From Paenibacillus endophyticus (GTDB lineage Bacteria; Bacillota; Bacilli; Paenibacillales; Paenibacillaceae): a DNA stretch of 64,000 bases. The DNA is taken from assembly GCF_014192395.1 (NCBI RefSeq), contig NZ_JACHXW010000025.1:49430-113429 (forward strand), given 5' to 3'. A program made the translations under genes and the position numbers. The notes beneath the pieces are model-generated. The model saw only the letters and a list, made by a program, of their open reading frames with translations, ran no database searches and was not told where the DNA came from. Of this stretch, positions 8,382 through 17,040 are shown piece after piece (the stretch's first letter is position 1; every line of letters begins with the position of its first letter).

Positions 8382-9119
8382 TTAAAATACAGGTGTCTGA
8401 TTCAGTCTCAGCTCTTCTTCTGAGGTTAGCCCTTCCTTCAATGCCTGTTGACGAAGTGTCAGATAGAGTTCTGCTTTCGTGGCATTGATATAAGGCAGCA
8501 CGAACAAGGTGCCGACGAAAAATACCATTAGTCCTAGCAGTATCCAGCCGAGAAAGCTTAGATCAAGCACGAACATCCGAACTTTGTTTCCCCGTGTCAT
8601 TTCATTGCTTAATTCCACCGCACGCCTATACCCAATGTTCGGGTTATCCGATAATATGAACGGCACCATGCTGTATGCATAGGATTTCACAATGCCTGGG
8701 ATGATGAGCAGAAGAATCCATAGGAAGATTAGAAAAGCTCTCCAGAGCATCGTTTTCACGATATCCCAGTACCTAATCTTGTTAAACGCAAAACCGAGAT
8801 GATTTAAATTCACTTCATTCTCTGCCGCTTTCTTGAAATAACGCACGGAGCCAACCTCAAGTGGAAAACTGAGAAAGATACGAAATGCAAATGCGAATAG
8901 CATGAACGCTATAAAAAAGATAATGGCAATAAAAAGGAATGGTCCAATGCGTTCCCAATCCACATCCATGCCGGAGGAATTGGAGGAGCCAAAGTTAAAG
9001 GACGGCGGGCTGCCTCCTCCAGTAACAAATGCCAATATAATGCTCACCAGAAATGCCTTCCAGTAGGATGTCCGAAGCACATCCTTTGCTCTTCTCTTCA
9101 GTTCTTTGCGTTCCCACAT
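8382..9119 (-). CDS. DUF975 family integral membrane protein
   Basis: 245 residues from the ATG at 9119 (an in-frame GTG at 9128 lies too close to the AGGAG site). The opening WERKELKRRAKDVLRTSYWKA and the central PGIVKSYAYSMVPFIL..NP are hallmarks of DUF975 proteins of Firmicutes. There are about five to six hydrophobic segments and a Gly/Ser-rich loop around residues 36-50. Function is unknown in the family; some members sit near envelope genes. It is monocistronic here, next to gene debris on one side and a secreted protein gene on the other. Confidence 0.88.
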   Translation of the reverse strand: MWERKELKRRAKDVLRTSYWKAFLVSIILAFVTGGGSPPSFNFGSSNSSGMDVDWERIGPFLFIAIIFFIAFMLFAFAFRIFLSFPLEVGSVRYFKKAAENEVNLNHLGFAFNKIRYWDIVKTMLWRAFLIFLWILLLIIPGIVKSYAYSMVPFILSDNPNIGYRRAVELSNEMTRGNKVRMFVLDLSFLGWILLGLMVFFVGTLFVLPYINATKAELYLTLRQQALKEGLTSEEELRLNQTPVF

Positions 9120-9128
9120 TGTAATCAC

Positions 9129-9465
9129 TCACTCCTTCTAAGATTTGTCTTTCGTCTTACAATAGATTCCATTTTAATTATACGATGGCAAGCAGCGAAT
9201 CATGCTTGTCACACTCAGCTTAAAGGAGCGGAAGTGTCCCCCCCACTCTAGTGATCCCAACGGAACGGCTATCCTTCGAATCGTATGTTCATTTAAGAGA
9301 AATTGCTGACCCATTATGTGTTTTATTACCCTCTTCTATGTCTAAAATTACAAAATATAGATATTTCCCAAACGGTGTGCTATATTCATCGCGAGCGCTT
9401 TCAAGTGAGGTGAATACCCGTTTCGGCCGGGATGGGTACATTTAACCTTTTAAGGAGGAAGATTG
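9129..9465. other. Intergenic region between divergent genes
   Basis: About 335 bases between the DUF975 gene and the secreted protein gene. A plus-strand open frame at 9251-9445 has no ribosome site or recognisable sequence. I see no further structure. Confidence 0.4.
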
Positions 9466-9843
9466 ATGAAAAGAATTTTTACGCTAGTTTTCGCAATTGT
9501 TTTTCTATTAGGTATGGTATCCCAAGCACATGCGCAAGGCGGGGTTAATCTTTTCAATCCGTATCCGAGCAGTACCAGCGCTCCGGTTCCAGACTATATC
9601 GGTTTCACGCTAGCTGCCGGCAGCTACCAATACCAGGTCCGTGTTACACAGACAAACGCAGGGAATATCACTTATAATTCAGGCAAGCTCTATGTATCGT
9701 CGAACAAATACGAAATGCGCCACACTTTGCCCTACAGTCTGAAAAGCACGCTGTCCCAAGGAACTTTTTATATTCTAGTAGAATGCTTCAACCTGTCCGG
9801 AACCAAAATCGGCAGCGACTCCACTACAGTAACCTTCCAATAA
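9466..9843 (+). CDS. Small secreted protein, probably a single beta-sandwich domain
   Basis: 125 residues starting at the ATG behind AAGGAGG (a TTG three bases upstream is less likely). A clear signal peptide (KRIFTLVFAIVFLLGMVSQAHA) is followed by ~100 residues rich in Tyr, Thr, Ser and alternating beta-like patterns (YQYQVRVTQTNAGN, GTFYILVECFNLSG). No cysteine pair, sortase motif or catalytic signature is visible. It is monocistronic and ends at a strong terminator. An extracellular or wall-associated role is inferred from the signal peptide only. Confidence 0.8.
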   Translation: MKRIFTLVFAIVFLLGMVSQAHAQGGVNLFNPYPSSTSAPVPDYIGFTLAAGSYQYQVRVTQTNAGNITYNSGKLYVSSNKYEMRHTLPYSLKSTLSQGTFYILVECFNLSGTKIGSDSTTVTFQ

Positions 9844-9883
9844 TTTCGCGGCATCCATACGCAACGAAGGCATTTTATTGAAC

Positions 9884-9919
9884 GCAGGCCGACCCCCCAT
9901 TCACTCGGGGTCGGCCTGC
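9884..9919 (+). terminator. Strong intrinsic terminator
   Basis: GCAGGCCGACCCC pairs with GGGGTCGGCCTGC across a 9-10-base loop. It lies between two converging genes and can act for both. Confidence 0.85.
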
Positions 9920-9957
9920 TTATGTTGGATCACTACCGCTGTTCACCCTAAAGGCTG

Positions 9958-10587
9958 CTACCTTTGTAGTGACGATGGCTGCTGCTTATCAACTGCCTGC
10001 TTTATTTCCCGCTTCTCTTCATCTAGTTCGTATAATAATGCTCCGCTTGCATCATAGGCAAACAGACGGTTGGTACCCTTTGCTTCCGCTTCCTTCTTCG
10101 GAATGCGATAAGACCGTGCAGCCAGATAAGCACCGTTCCTGATAGCCGCATCCTGTTCTTCTCCGTCCCACCATACGATTCGCACCTTATTCACCTTGGG
10201 GTCAACCACCTGTCCCATATAATAATGATGCCGATATTTGCCGAAGGTGGAGTAACCTCCTTGAAAATTAATAACCGTGTCATCCTTGAAAGGGGTGCCA
10301 CCCCCTCCGCCGCGATAGCTCCAGAATAGACCTAGCGTCTTTCTGACATATAGATGGTGGTACATTCCGTTTTCTTTATCAACGATTTGGAGCAGCTCGT
10401 AACCTTGACCTGTCTTCACCCGCTCTGAAACCGGGGCATAAGGCAGCTCCAGCATATTCAGCGCTTTCCGAACCGCTTCCTCCACACGAAACGAGCTTTG
10501 AGAGAATAGTACGGCACATAAAACTATGCTAGCCATCGCAATAATCAACCAACGTATCATATGCCCTGCAAGGATTCTACTATTCAT
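9958..10587 (-). CDS. Hypothetical membrane-anchored protein
   Basis: 209 residues with one N-terminal membrane helix (about 12-28, WLIIAMASIVLCAVLF) and a soluble remainder, presumably outside the cell. A Gly-run (YRGGGGGTPF) near residue 95 and an unusually Tyr/His-rich stretch (FGKYRHHYYMGQVVD) follow. No family was recognised. Its start overlaps the stop of the upstream gene by 4 bases (ATGA), so the two are translationally coupled. They probably act as a pair at the membrane; nothing indicates a pathway. Confidence 0.78.
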   Translation of the reverse strand: MNSRILAGHMIRWLIIAMASIVLCAVLFSQSSFRVEEAVRKALNMLELPYAPVSERVKTGQGYELLQIVDKENGMYHHLYVRKTLGLFWSYRGGGGGTPFKDDTVINFQGGYSTFGKYRHHYYMGQVVDPKVNKVRIVWWDGEEQDAAIRNGAYLAARSYRIPKKEAEAKGTNRLFAYDASGALLYELDEEKREIKQAVDKQQPSSLQR

Positions 10588-11054
10588 TCACCGTCTCCCC
10601 CTCCCTCAAACGACACAGGAAAGGAAAAGGAATGCCCGTATGCCTCATTAAAGACAGTAATGGATTTCATGTCCTCCGGCACCGGATCAAAAATGAAATC
10701 CCCACGGGCTTTAAACAACCTCATTGATCCACTTGACGAGTTATAGTCCAGCACCAAGCCGGAATCCGTCTTGACTTGAATGCTATTCGGCAGGCTTGGA
10801 ACAACGAATAGATCCTTGGACGACAAGTAGACCACTAGCTTATCCTCATCGTAAATGACGCCGTCCACTCTTAGCTTTTTGCCAAAGTACGTCTGAGTAT
10901 CCGCGTTAACCTTATAATAATGGCCCGCTTTCTTTGCCTCGCTCACAGCCTGGTCCCGATCAAATAGATCCAAGCTGGGGATTACAAACATCAGTGCTAT
11001 ACCTCCAATAATAACAAGCAATGTCCATTCGATCCTGCGTAATGATTTTCTCAT
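10584..11054 (-). CDS. Hypothetical membrane-anchored protein, first gene of a pair
   Basis: 156 residues with one membrane helix (about 11-29) and an extracytoplasmic domain of alternating beta character (KLVVYLSSKDLFVVPSL, then SGSMRLFKARGDFIFDPVP). No recognised domain, no lipobox. Co-transcribed with the overlapping downstream gene at 9958-10587. Both have the same layout of short tail, one helix and external domain, as in partner subunits. Confidence 0.78.
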   Translation of the reverse strand: MRKSLRRIEWTLLVIIGGIALMFVIPSLDLFDRDQAVSEAKKAGHYYKVNADTQTYFGKKLRVDGVIYDEDKLVVYLSSKDLFVVPSLPNSIQVKTDSGLVLDYNSSSGSMRLFKARGDFIFDPVPEDMKSITVFNEAYGHSFSFPVSFEGGGDGE

Positions 11055-11103
11055 TCTGCCTCCTCACCCACTACCGCGCAATAAGTATGTTACTTTTAAT
11101 AAG

Positions 11104-11120
11104 TTACTTTATTAAAGTTA
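11104..11120. promoter_or_regulatory. Putative MarR/DUF24-type operator
   Basis: The centre is a perfect palindrome, ACTTTA-T-TAAAGT (11106-11118), inside TTACTTTATTAAAGTTA. A second TTACTTTTAATAAG lies just upstream. The TTACT..A form recalls YodB/CatR boxes that control catE in Bacillus subtilis, and the next gene is CatE-like. No such regulator lies in the window. Confidence 0.45.
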
Positions 11121-11291
11121 TGATTTATGATACGATATGTCCATAAAGCGAGACCGTACACGTACGCCTTTATAGTATGAACGCAAACCGCGTTTATTTC
11201 CAGTATTTTGAACAGGATGTACTTACTAGGAGCAACCTTTAGAAAGCATACAGAGGATAATGTTCTACATTCATATAGAGGAGGAATTGCG

Positions 11292-12164
11292 ATGCCAGCC
11301 ATTTTAGATCCGCATATTTCGCTCGGCGAAGTGAAGCTAAAGATAAGCCAGTTGGAAAGATCCATTCGATTCTACGAGGAGGTCGTTGGATTAAAGGTAC
11401 TGTCTCTGGATGAGGCGAAACGCGAGGTTTCCTTCACCGCTGACGGTAAAACTACGCTGCTTGTGCTCGAAGAGGTGCCGAACGCGCTTGTAAAGCAAAG
11501 GCGCTCGCACGCTGGGCTGTACCATTTTGCGATATTGCTTCCGGACCGCCAAGCCTTGTCGCTCGCGCTTCACAATCTGATTCGCAGCGGCATTCCTATC
11601 GGCCAAGCCGATCACTTAGTCAGCGAGGCACTCTACATCGAAGATCCCGACCACAATGGCATCGAGATTTATCGAGACCGTCCACGCAGCGAGTGGACGC
11701 AGGATGCAGGCGGCAATTATGTGATGGCAAGCGACCCGCTTGATATGGAAAGCTTGCTTGCAGAGAGCAGCGGACTTGAATGGAGCGGACTTCCGGCTGG
11801 TACAGTCATTGGCCATATCCATCTGCATGTCGGCGATTTGCGTACCTCGAAAGCCTTCTATGAAGGCAAGCTCGGATTTGATGTCGTTGGCGACTACGCT
11901 CAAATGTCCGCCGTATTTGTTTCGGCTGGCGGGTACCACCATCATATCGGCATGAATATATGGGCAGGCATCGGCGCCGTATTGCCTCCTTCCAACGCGG
12001 TAGGCCTTTCTTACTTCACGATCGTATTCCCCAGCACAGCCTCTCGCGAAGCTTGGCTTACAGCACTGCAGGCAGAAGGGATTGAGACGAAGCAGCAGGA
12101 CCTCGCCGTTGTCGTGCATGATCCATCAGGCATCGCCATTCATACGGTTGTTGCTGCCGGTTAA
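11292..12164 (+). CDS. VOC-family dioxygenase, CatE-like (catechol-2,3-dioxygenase type)
   Basis: 290 residues from the ATG behind GAGGAGG; the open frame extends upstream to 11208 without a ribosome site. Two glyoxalase-fold repeats are present: residues ~10-130 (LGEVKLKISQLERSIRFYEEVVGL, later HFAILLPDR and DHNGIEIYRDRP) and ~165-285 (IGHIHLHVGDLRTSKAFYEGKLGFDVV, later YHHHIGMN). The His in GHIHL, the HH pair and a downstream Glu-type position match the metal triad of extradiol dioxygenases. B. subtilis CatE has the same size and takes part in quinone and catechol detoxification. It converges with the AraC gene, the two overlapping by 4 bases. Confidence 0.88.
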   Translation: MPAILDPHISLGEVKLKISQLERSIRFYEEVVGLKVLSLDEAKREVSFTADGKTTLLVLEEVPNALVKQRRSHAGLYHFAILLPDRQALSLALHNLIRSGIPIGQADHLVSEALYIEDPDHNGIEIYRDRPRSEWTQDAGGNYVMASDPLDMESLLAESSGLEWSGLPAGTVIGHIHLHVGDLRTSKAFYEGKLGFDVVGDYAQMSAVFVSAGGYHHHIGMNIWAGIGAVLPPSNAVGLSYFTIVFPSTASREAWLTALQAEGIETKQQDLAVVVHDPSGIAIHTVVAAG

Positions 12165-13015
12165 TGGAGCGTCGCGCCTTGCCCGTATATCATTCGGTAC
12201 ACTTTGGGAGAAACGCCCTCGGATGAGCGAAATACTCGAATGAAATAACTTGCCTGCGAGAATCCGCTTCGCGCCGAAATCTCTGTCACGGATAGCCCCG
12301 TTGTCGCCAGCAGCAGCTTGGCTGCATCGATTCGGCATTCCGTGACATAATGGTTCGGCGTTTTTCCCATAACCTGTTGAAATAGCCTTAGAAAATGATA
12401 TGTGCTATAGCCCGCCAGACCTGCCATTCGCTCCAAACTCCAAGGCTCAGCGCAGTTGTGCCGAATCTGATCCGCCGCAACCCGGATCGCGTTCTGCTTC
12501 TCTAAAGCAGACGAGCCCTCCAGCCTCTCCGAATGCTGAACCAGCTCTACTAATACCTCATAAAGCAGCGCCGAAATACGCGGCTCATTGCTCGTCTCGA
12601 ATGGCTTGCAAAGCGCATACAGCTCCTCCGTCAGCTGCATGAATCGCTCCCTGTTTGAGAAGGTGAACAGCCACCCGCCGGTTTCGTCGGCTTCTCTAAG
12701 CATAGGCAGCGGAATTTGCGTCTCGAAATGAATCCAGCGCACGTCCCAGGCATCGCCCGCACTTGATCCATACTCCTGGAAAGCGTTTTTCGGGAACAGA
12801 AAACCATCGCCTGCCCTCAATTGCAGCTTCTCCCCCCCGCTGCCATTCCTGACATACCCGCTCCCTTCAAAAATCAAATGCAAATTGTAATGCTTCAACT
12901 GGCCCTGTTCCCTTCGTTCGGCATGCTGGGGGAATGCATTGTATCTTCCTAACAGGTCAGGGTAACATACATACTGGTTAAAAGCCGGACTAGGTACAAT
13001 ATAGTGCTCCCGCAT
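12161..13015 (-). CDS. AraC family regulator of the adjacent beta-galactosidase
   Basis: 284 residues from the ATG at 13015, which has AGGAGG at good spacing; the frame extends to 13066 without one. The N-terminal cupin-type sensor (about 10-150, HYNLHLIFEGSGYVRNG and GDGFLFPKN) is followed by two HTH motifs (WSLERMAGLAGYSTYHFLRLFQQVMGKTP and VTEISARSGFSQASYFIRVFRSSEGVSP). It is divergent from the GH42 gene with a 159-base gap that carries a direct repeat. It most likely activates that gene in response to a galactoside or a breakdown product. The ligand is unknown. Confidence 0.92.
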   Translation of the reverse strand: MREHYIVPSPAFNQYVCYPDLLGRYNAFPQHAERREQGQLKHYNLHLIFEGSGYVRNGSGGEKLQLRAGDGFLFPKNAFQEYGSSAGDAWDVRWIHFETQIPLPMLREADETGGWLFTFSNRERFMQLTEELYALCKPFETSNEPRISALLYEVLVELVQHSERLEGSSALEKQNAIRVAADQIRHNCAEPWSLERMAGLAGYSTYHFLRLFQQVMGKTPNHYVTECRIDAAKLLLATTGLSVTEISARSGFSQASYFIRVFRSSEGVSPKVYRMIYGQGATLH

Positions 13016-13039
13016 CACGCTGCATGCCTCCTCTTCAAG

Positions 13040-13133
13040 TTCGCAATATTGTATCATTAATCGCATGATATTGTCATTTACGTATGCTTACATTGATTTT
13101 AAAATAATAAATGAAAGCAATGATTCGCAATAT
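13040..13133. promoter_or_regulatory. Divergent promoter region with a 10-bp direct repeat
   Basis: TTCGCAATAT occurs at 13040-13049 and 13124-13133, 84 bases (about eight turns) apart, between the AraC regulator and GH42 starts. Such paired same-strand half-sites are usual for AraC proteins. The assignment to this regulator is inference. Confidence 0.45.
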
Positions 13134-13174
13134 ATTTGCATGTTCTATCAACTCTCATACTGGAGGAGCATAAT

Positions 13175-15229
13175 ATGAAACCTATCGATGCCTTGAAAGA
13201 ATTCCGCCTCGGCGCCTGTTATTATCCGGAGCACTGGCCTGAATCGCTGTGGGAGGATGACTTCCGCCGGATGCGCGAGCTTCATTTCTCCATTGTCCGC
13301 GTAGCGGAATTTGCTTGGTCCATCTTCGAGCCGCAGGAAGGCGTCTTCTCGTTCGACCTGTTCGACCGCGCTCTAGATCTTGCACACAAGCACGGCCTCA
13401 AAGTCATTATTGGAACGCCGACAGCCACGCCCCCGGCTTGGCTGACGCATAAGTATCCCGAGGTGCTCAATGTGACGCAGGACGGCGTTACGCTCCAGCA
13501 TGGACTGCGCCGTCATTACAACTACAGCAGCACCAAATACCGTGAGCTGTCGGCGATCATTACGCGCCAGATGGCTGAACATTATAAAGACCATCCCGCC
13601 GTGATCGGCTGGCAGATCGACAATGAATTCAACTGCGAGATCAGCGAGTTCTACGCGCCAGCCGATCATGATGCGTTCCGGGCTTGGCTGCAGGAGAAAT
13701 ACGGCACGCTGGACAAGCTGAATGCAGCATGGGGCACCGTATTCTGGAGCCAAACGTATACGGACTGGGAGCAGGTTTTCCTGCCTCGCCCAACGCCTGC
13801 CCACAAGCAGCCTAATCCCCATCAGGCTCTGGATGAGAAACGGTTCATTTCTGACAATACCATATCGTACGCAAAGGTACAGGGCGATATTTTGCGCGAG
13901 GTCGCTTCACATCAGTGGGTAACGACGAACGGCCTGTTCGGACATTTGGACAGCCATCGGATGAACGACGAGCTGCTAGACTTTTTCAGCTATGATTCTT
14001 ATCCGCAGTTCTCCACGCTGAATGATTCGAAAGGCGAGGAGAATCCGCTAGCTGACCGCAGCTGGAGCCAGAAGCTTGGCGTTGTCCGCTCCATCTCTCC
14101 GAACTTTGCGATCATGGAGCAGCAATCGGGGCCAGGCGGGTGGGTGAACCGGATGGATATGCCTTCGCCTAAGCCAGGCCAAATGCGGCTCTGGACGTAC
14201 CAATCTATTGCGCATGGTGCAAATATGGTCCTTTATTTCCGCTGGCGGACCGCAACATTCGGCAATGAAATTTATTGGCATGGCATCAACGACTACCATA
14301 ACCGTCCGAACCGCCGCGTCCGCGAGGCGGGGCAAATCGGCTCGGAGCTTGCGCTTGCAGGCAACCGCATCGCGGCTTCTGCGTTTAAGGCCGATGTTGC
14401 GCTCCTACGCGACTATGACAATGATTGGGACGGCGAATACGATATCTGGCATGGCCCGTTTGCTTGGCAAAGCGCCGCATCCTGGTTCAAAGCGCTGAAC
14501 AGACGCCATATCCCAAGCGATACGCTGTATGTTCGCAGCAGCACTACAATAGAAGATCTGAAGCGCTACAAGGTTCTCATTTACCCGCATCCTGCGATTA
14601 TGCGCGATGAGACCGCCGCGCTGCTGGAGCAGTACGCACGCGAGGGCGGCATTATTATTTTCGGCTGCCGAACCGGCTACAAGAACGAACACGGCCATGC
14701 TTATATGCGGCCGTTCCCCGGCGCTGCAGCTGGGCTTTGCGGCATTTCCGTCGAGGAATTCACGATGGTGAAAGGAACGCGTGCCGCAACCTCGATGAAA
14801 TGGAACGGAGGTGATGAAGCCCTTACTGGCGCAGACGCCTTTAATGAAATTTTATACGTGGAGGATGACTCCGTCGAGGTAGTAGCCACATACGCTTCTG
14901 ACTACTATGCCGGCAAGCCTGCCGTGACGAGAAATGCTTTCGGCGAGGGCGAGGCTTGGTACTTCGGAGCCGTATTCAACGATGCTTCCGCGGGACAAAT
15001 CATCGACCGCCTCGGACTTGCCGCGCCGACTGCTAGCTGGCTGTCACTCCCGCCTGACGTAGAACTCGCCATTCGCGAGGGAGAAGATGGACCGCTGTTC
15101 TTCCTGCTAAACTACAGCGAGCAGCCTGCTGTCATCACGCTCGATGTGGAGAAAACCGATCTGCTCACCGGCAGCACGCTCAGCGGAACCATCTCGCTGG
15201 AAGGCTTCGGCGTTGTTGTTCTTAGCTAG
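13175..15229 (+). CDS. GH42 beta-galactosidase
   Basis: 684 residues from the ATG behind GGAGGAG. Cytoplasmic, no signal peptide. The sequence opens with RLGACYYPEHWPESLWEDDFRRM, diagnostic of family GH42. The acid/base Glu is E151 (WQIDNEFN) and the nucleophile is E315 (FAIMEQQSGPGGW). A trimerisation domain (about 390-610, VALLRDYDNDW, later IIFGCRTGYKNEHG) and a small C-terminal beta domain follow. It hydrolyses terminal beta-galactosides imported from plant or polysaccharide degradation. The next gene is convergent, so it is monocistronic. Regulated by the divergent AraC protein (inferred from context). Confidence 0.95.
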   Translation: MKPIDALKEFRLGACYYPEHWPESLWEDDFRRMRELHFSIVRVAEFAWSIFEPQEGVFSFDLFDRALDLAHKHGLKVIIGTPTATPPAWLTHKYPEVLNVTQDGVTLQHGLRRHYNYSSTKYRELSAIITRQMAEHYKDHPAVIGWQIDNEFNCEISEFYAPADHDAFRAWLQEKYGTLDKLNAAWGTVFWSQTYTDWEQVFLPRPTPAHKQPNPHQALDEKRFISDNTISYAKVQGDILREVASHQWVTTNGLFGHLDSHRMNDELLDFFSYDSYPQFSTLNDSKGEENPLADRSWSQKLGVVRSISPNFAIMEQQSGPGGWVNRMDMPSPKPGQMRLWTYQSIAHGANMVLYFRWRTATFGNEIYWHGINDYHNRPNRRVREAGQIGSELALAGNRIAASAFKADVALLRDYDNDWDGEYDIWHGPFAWQSAASWFKALNRRHIPSDTLYVRSSTTIEDLKRYKVLIYPHPAIMRDETAALLEQYAREGGIIIFGCRTGYKNEHGHAYMRPFPGAAAGLCGISVEEFTMVKGTRAATSMKWNGGDEALTGADAFNEILYVEDDSVEVVATYASDYYAGKPAVTRNAFGEGEAWYFGAVFNDASAGQIIDRLGLAAPTASWLSLPPDVELAIREGEDGPLFFLLNYSEQPAVITLDVEKTDLLTGSTLSGTISLEGFGVVVLS

Positions 15230-15238
15230 TTAACCATA

Positions 15239-15274
15239 AAGAAGCCCAAGCTCGCCAATGAGCTTGGGCTTCTT
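15239..15274. terminator. Bidirectional intrinsic terminator
   Basis: AAGAAGCCCAAGCT and AGCTTGGGCTTCTT form a perfect 14-bp stem with an 8-base loop, with A and T tracts on both sides. It lies between the convergent GH42 and YdcZ-like genes. Confidence 0.9.
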
Positions 15275-15322
15275 GCGTTGTGCGAGCCATGTTGTTTCTT
15301 CGAACTCTGTCGTCTCTGCGTA

Positions 15323-15808
15323 CTATGTTGACTCTGCGAACTCCGTCGTCTCTGCAGACTTTGCGGCTTGACGTCCGCCGCTCCATTTGAATAGAACAAT
15401 GCCGCCGACTATAATCAGAACGCCGAGAAGCTTTGCAGGCGTAAAAGGGACCTTTTCCAAGCCAAGCCATCCAAAGGAATCCCACAGCAATGCGAAGCCA
15501 AGCTGGGAAGACAGCATGATAGAGACGCCTAGCGTCGGTCCGAGCAGTCTTATGCCGTTCACCAAGCTAATCACTACGCCTACCCCGATCACGCCGCTGA
15601 ACCAATACCAGAGCTGCATATCATGCAGCACGAACATCCCTTTCCCCTCGAAAAGCAGACCTAGAACGAGCGAAGCGGCAAATCCCAAACCCAGCACCAA
15701 TGCCGTCGTTGCCCACGAGCCCGCCCGCTCGCTCACCTTGCTGTTGAATATCGTTTGTATGCCCACCAGCGAACCAGCCGTGATCGCGAGCATTAGTCCT
15801 GCAATCAT
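15323..15808 (-). CDS. YdcZ/DUF606-type DMT superfamily half-transporter
   Basis: 161 residues with five hydrophobic helices (GLMLAITAGSLVGIQTIFNSKVSERAG, later WYWFSGVIGVGVVISLV, then LLGVLIIVGGIVLF). The motif around N22 and the (LSS)QLGFALLWDSFGWLG segment are typical of DUF606 proteins. Such half-size DMT proteins usually come in pairs that form one transporter. The partner is at 16544-16969 with a Crp/Fnr gene in between, and this gene overlaps the Crp gene by 4 bases. The C-terminal tail (SAETTEFAEST) is one copy of a 36-base repeat; a second copy follows in frame after the stop. Confidence 0.88.
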   Translation of the reverse strand: MIAGLMLAITAGSLVGIQTIFNSKVSERAGSWATTALVLGLGFAASLVLGLLFEGKGMFVLHDMQLWYWFSGVIGVGVVISLVNGIRLLGPTLGVSIMLSSQLGFALLWDSFGWLGLEKVPFTPAKLLGVLIIVGGIVLFKWSGGRQAAKSAETTEFAEST

Positions 15809-16515
15809 GATCCCATCTCCTTATTCGAGCCAGAATGGCTAGCAAGCGCGATTAACCGTTCCCGGTCTTTAATGTAAATGCCCATCCTGCTGCGCTCTAT
15901 CATGCCTTCCGCGCAAAGCTTCTGAATGACTCTGTTCAGATGCCGATAGCTCGTTCCGATCAGGTTCGCCGTATCCGTAAGACTTGTCGCGCTTAGGTGT
16001 CCCCTGAACTCGGAGTCCGTTTCATCATAAGACATCGAGAGCAAATAGCTGGCTAATCGAACTTCTACGGGGTACATCAAGTTCATGCTCATGGCATTGG
16101 ACTTGATAAAAAACTTTTTCGTAATGATATCCAATAAGAAATGGAGCAGCTGGGGATGATGACTGTATGTCTTCAACGACCGATAGTGAACGCCGATCAT
16201 GACGACAGGCGATACCGCCTCGACCGTATTAATGATATCAATCCCGCGTATATATTCGATATCTCCGATGACCTCCAGCGGTGTTTTGAATGAAATCACG
16301 AGTGTTCTGCCTTCCGTTGAGGTGTTGAAGATTTTAATCTTCCCCTTAACCAGTACGTACATTAGGCGAGAGGCTTCGCCCTGCGTGCATATCAGCTCGC
16401 CTTGCTCGAAGCTGCAAAGCGATAGCTGCGGCCGCAGCGGCGCTGGAAATATCTCTTCAAGCTGATAGGCGTGCAGAAAACTCGTCAGCTGCGCACCATC
16501 TTTTATTTCGTTCAT
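15805..16515 (-). CDS. Crp/Fnr-family regulator (YeiL-like)
   Basis: 236 residues. The N-terminal cyclic-nucleotide-like beta-roll (about 25-130, FEQGELICTQGEASRLMYVLVKGKIKIF) has no canonical cAMP-phosphate Arg-Ser pair, and there are no Fnr-type N-terminal cysteines. The C-terminal winged HTH is at about 170-225 (TSLTDTANLIGTSYRHLNRVIQKL). It sits between, and in operon with, two DMT half-transporters and so probably controls their expression. YeiL-type regulators have been linked to starvation and nitrogen responses; the signal here is not evident. Confidence 0.88.
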   Translation of the reverse strand: MNEIKDGAQLTSFLHAYQLEEIFPAPLRPQLSLCSFEQGELICTQGEASRLMYVLVKGKIKIFNTSTEGRTLVISFKTPLEVIGDIEYIRGIDIINTVEAVSPVVMIGVHYRSLKTYSHHPQLLHFLLDIITKKFFIKSNAMSMNLMYPVEVRLASYLLSMSYDETDSEFRGHLSATSLTDTANLIGTSYRHLNRVIQKLCAEGMIERSRMGIYIKDRERLIALASHSGSNKEMGS

Positions 16516-16543
16516 CCGACTGTACCGCCTCGCTCCGGGTATA

Positions 16544-16969
16544 TTATAATTTCAAAATGACTACGCCAGCGACCATCATTCCGATACCTATCAGCTGAGG
16601 CAGTCTAATTCTTCGCTTTTCCAGACCGAACCACCCTCTCGCATCGATCCAAAAGGTCAGGCATAGCTGGGCGATCAACACCGCTGATATCGTAAAGGTA
16701 ACTCCCATATGGTGAATAGCTGTCACATTGCCGAAAATGATAACGGCAGCGAACGCGCCGCCTGTCAAATAGATCGGCTTTACTTGTCTAAAAGCTTGCC
16801 ACCGTCCGTCACGGACAACGAGCAGAATAAGCAGTGCCATTACGAATCCGGTCAACTGGGTGAGGGCTGCCGCCTGCCAAGTACCGATATCCTGGCTGAT
16901 CCGCGAATTAGCGACGCCCTGCAGGGTAATAAATGCTCCCGCTAATAACGCAAACAAACTTCCTTTCAT
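16544..16969 (-). CDS. YdcZ/DUF606-type DMT half-transporter, partner
   Basis: 141 residues with four to five hydrophobic helices (SLFALLAGAFITLQGVANSRIS, later LIGIGMMVAGVVILKL). Homologous to the 15323-15808 product over the whole length, including the LIAQLCLTFWIDARGWFGLEK segment. It heads the three-gene minus-strand operon: half-transporter, Crp regulator, half-transporter. A heterodimeric exporter or importer of small metabolites is the usual idea for such pairs. Confidence 0.88.
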   Translation of the reverse strand: MKGSLFALLAGAFITLQGVANSRISQDIGTWQAAALTQLTGFVMALLILLVVRDGRWQAFRQVKPIYLTGGAFAAVIIFGNVTAIHHMGVTFTISAVLIAQLCLTFWIDARGWFGLEKRRIRLPQLIGIGMMVAGVVILKL

Positions 16970-17040
16970 ACGCTCTCTCCTTCATTCTTCGTATCTCCAT
17001 TAAAAGACAGAATGACAGGCAAAGGATAGGACATATGTCC

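Noticed and set aside
9251..9445. 64-codon plus-strand frame before the small secreted protein
   Set aside because: No ribosome site, composition unlike neighbours, lies in the promoter region.
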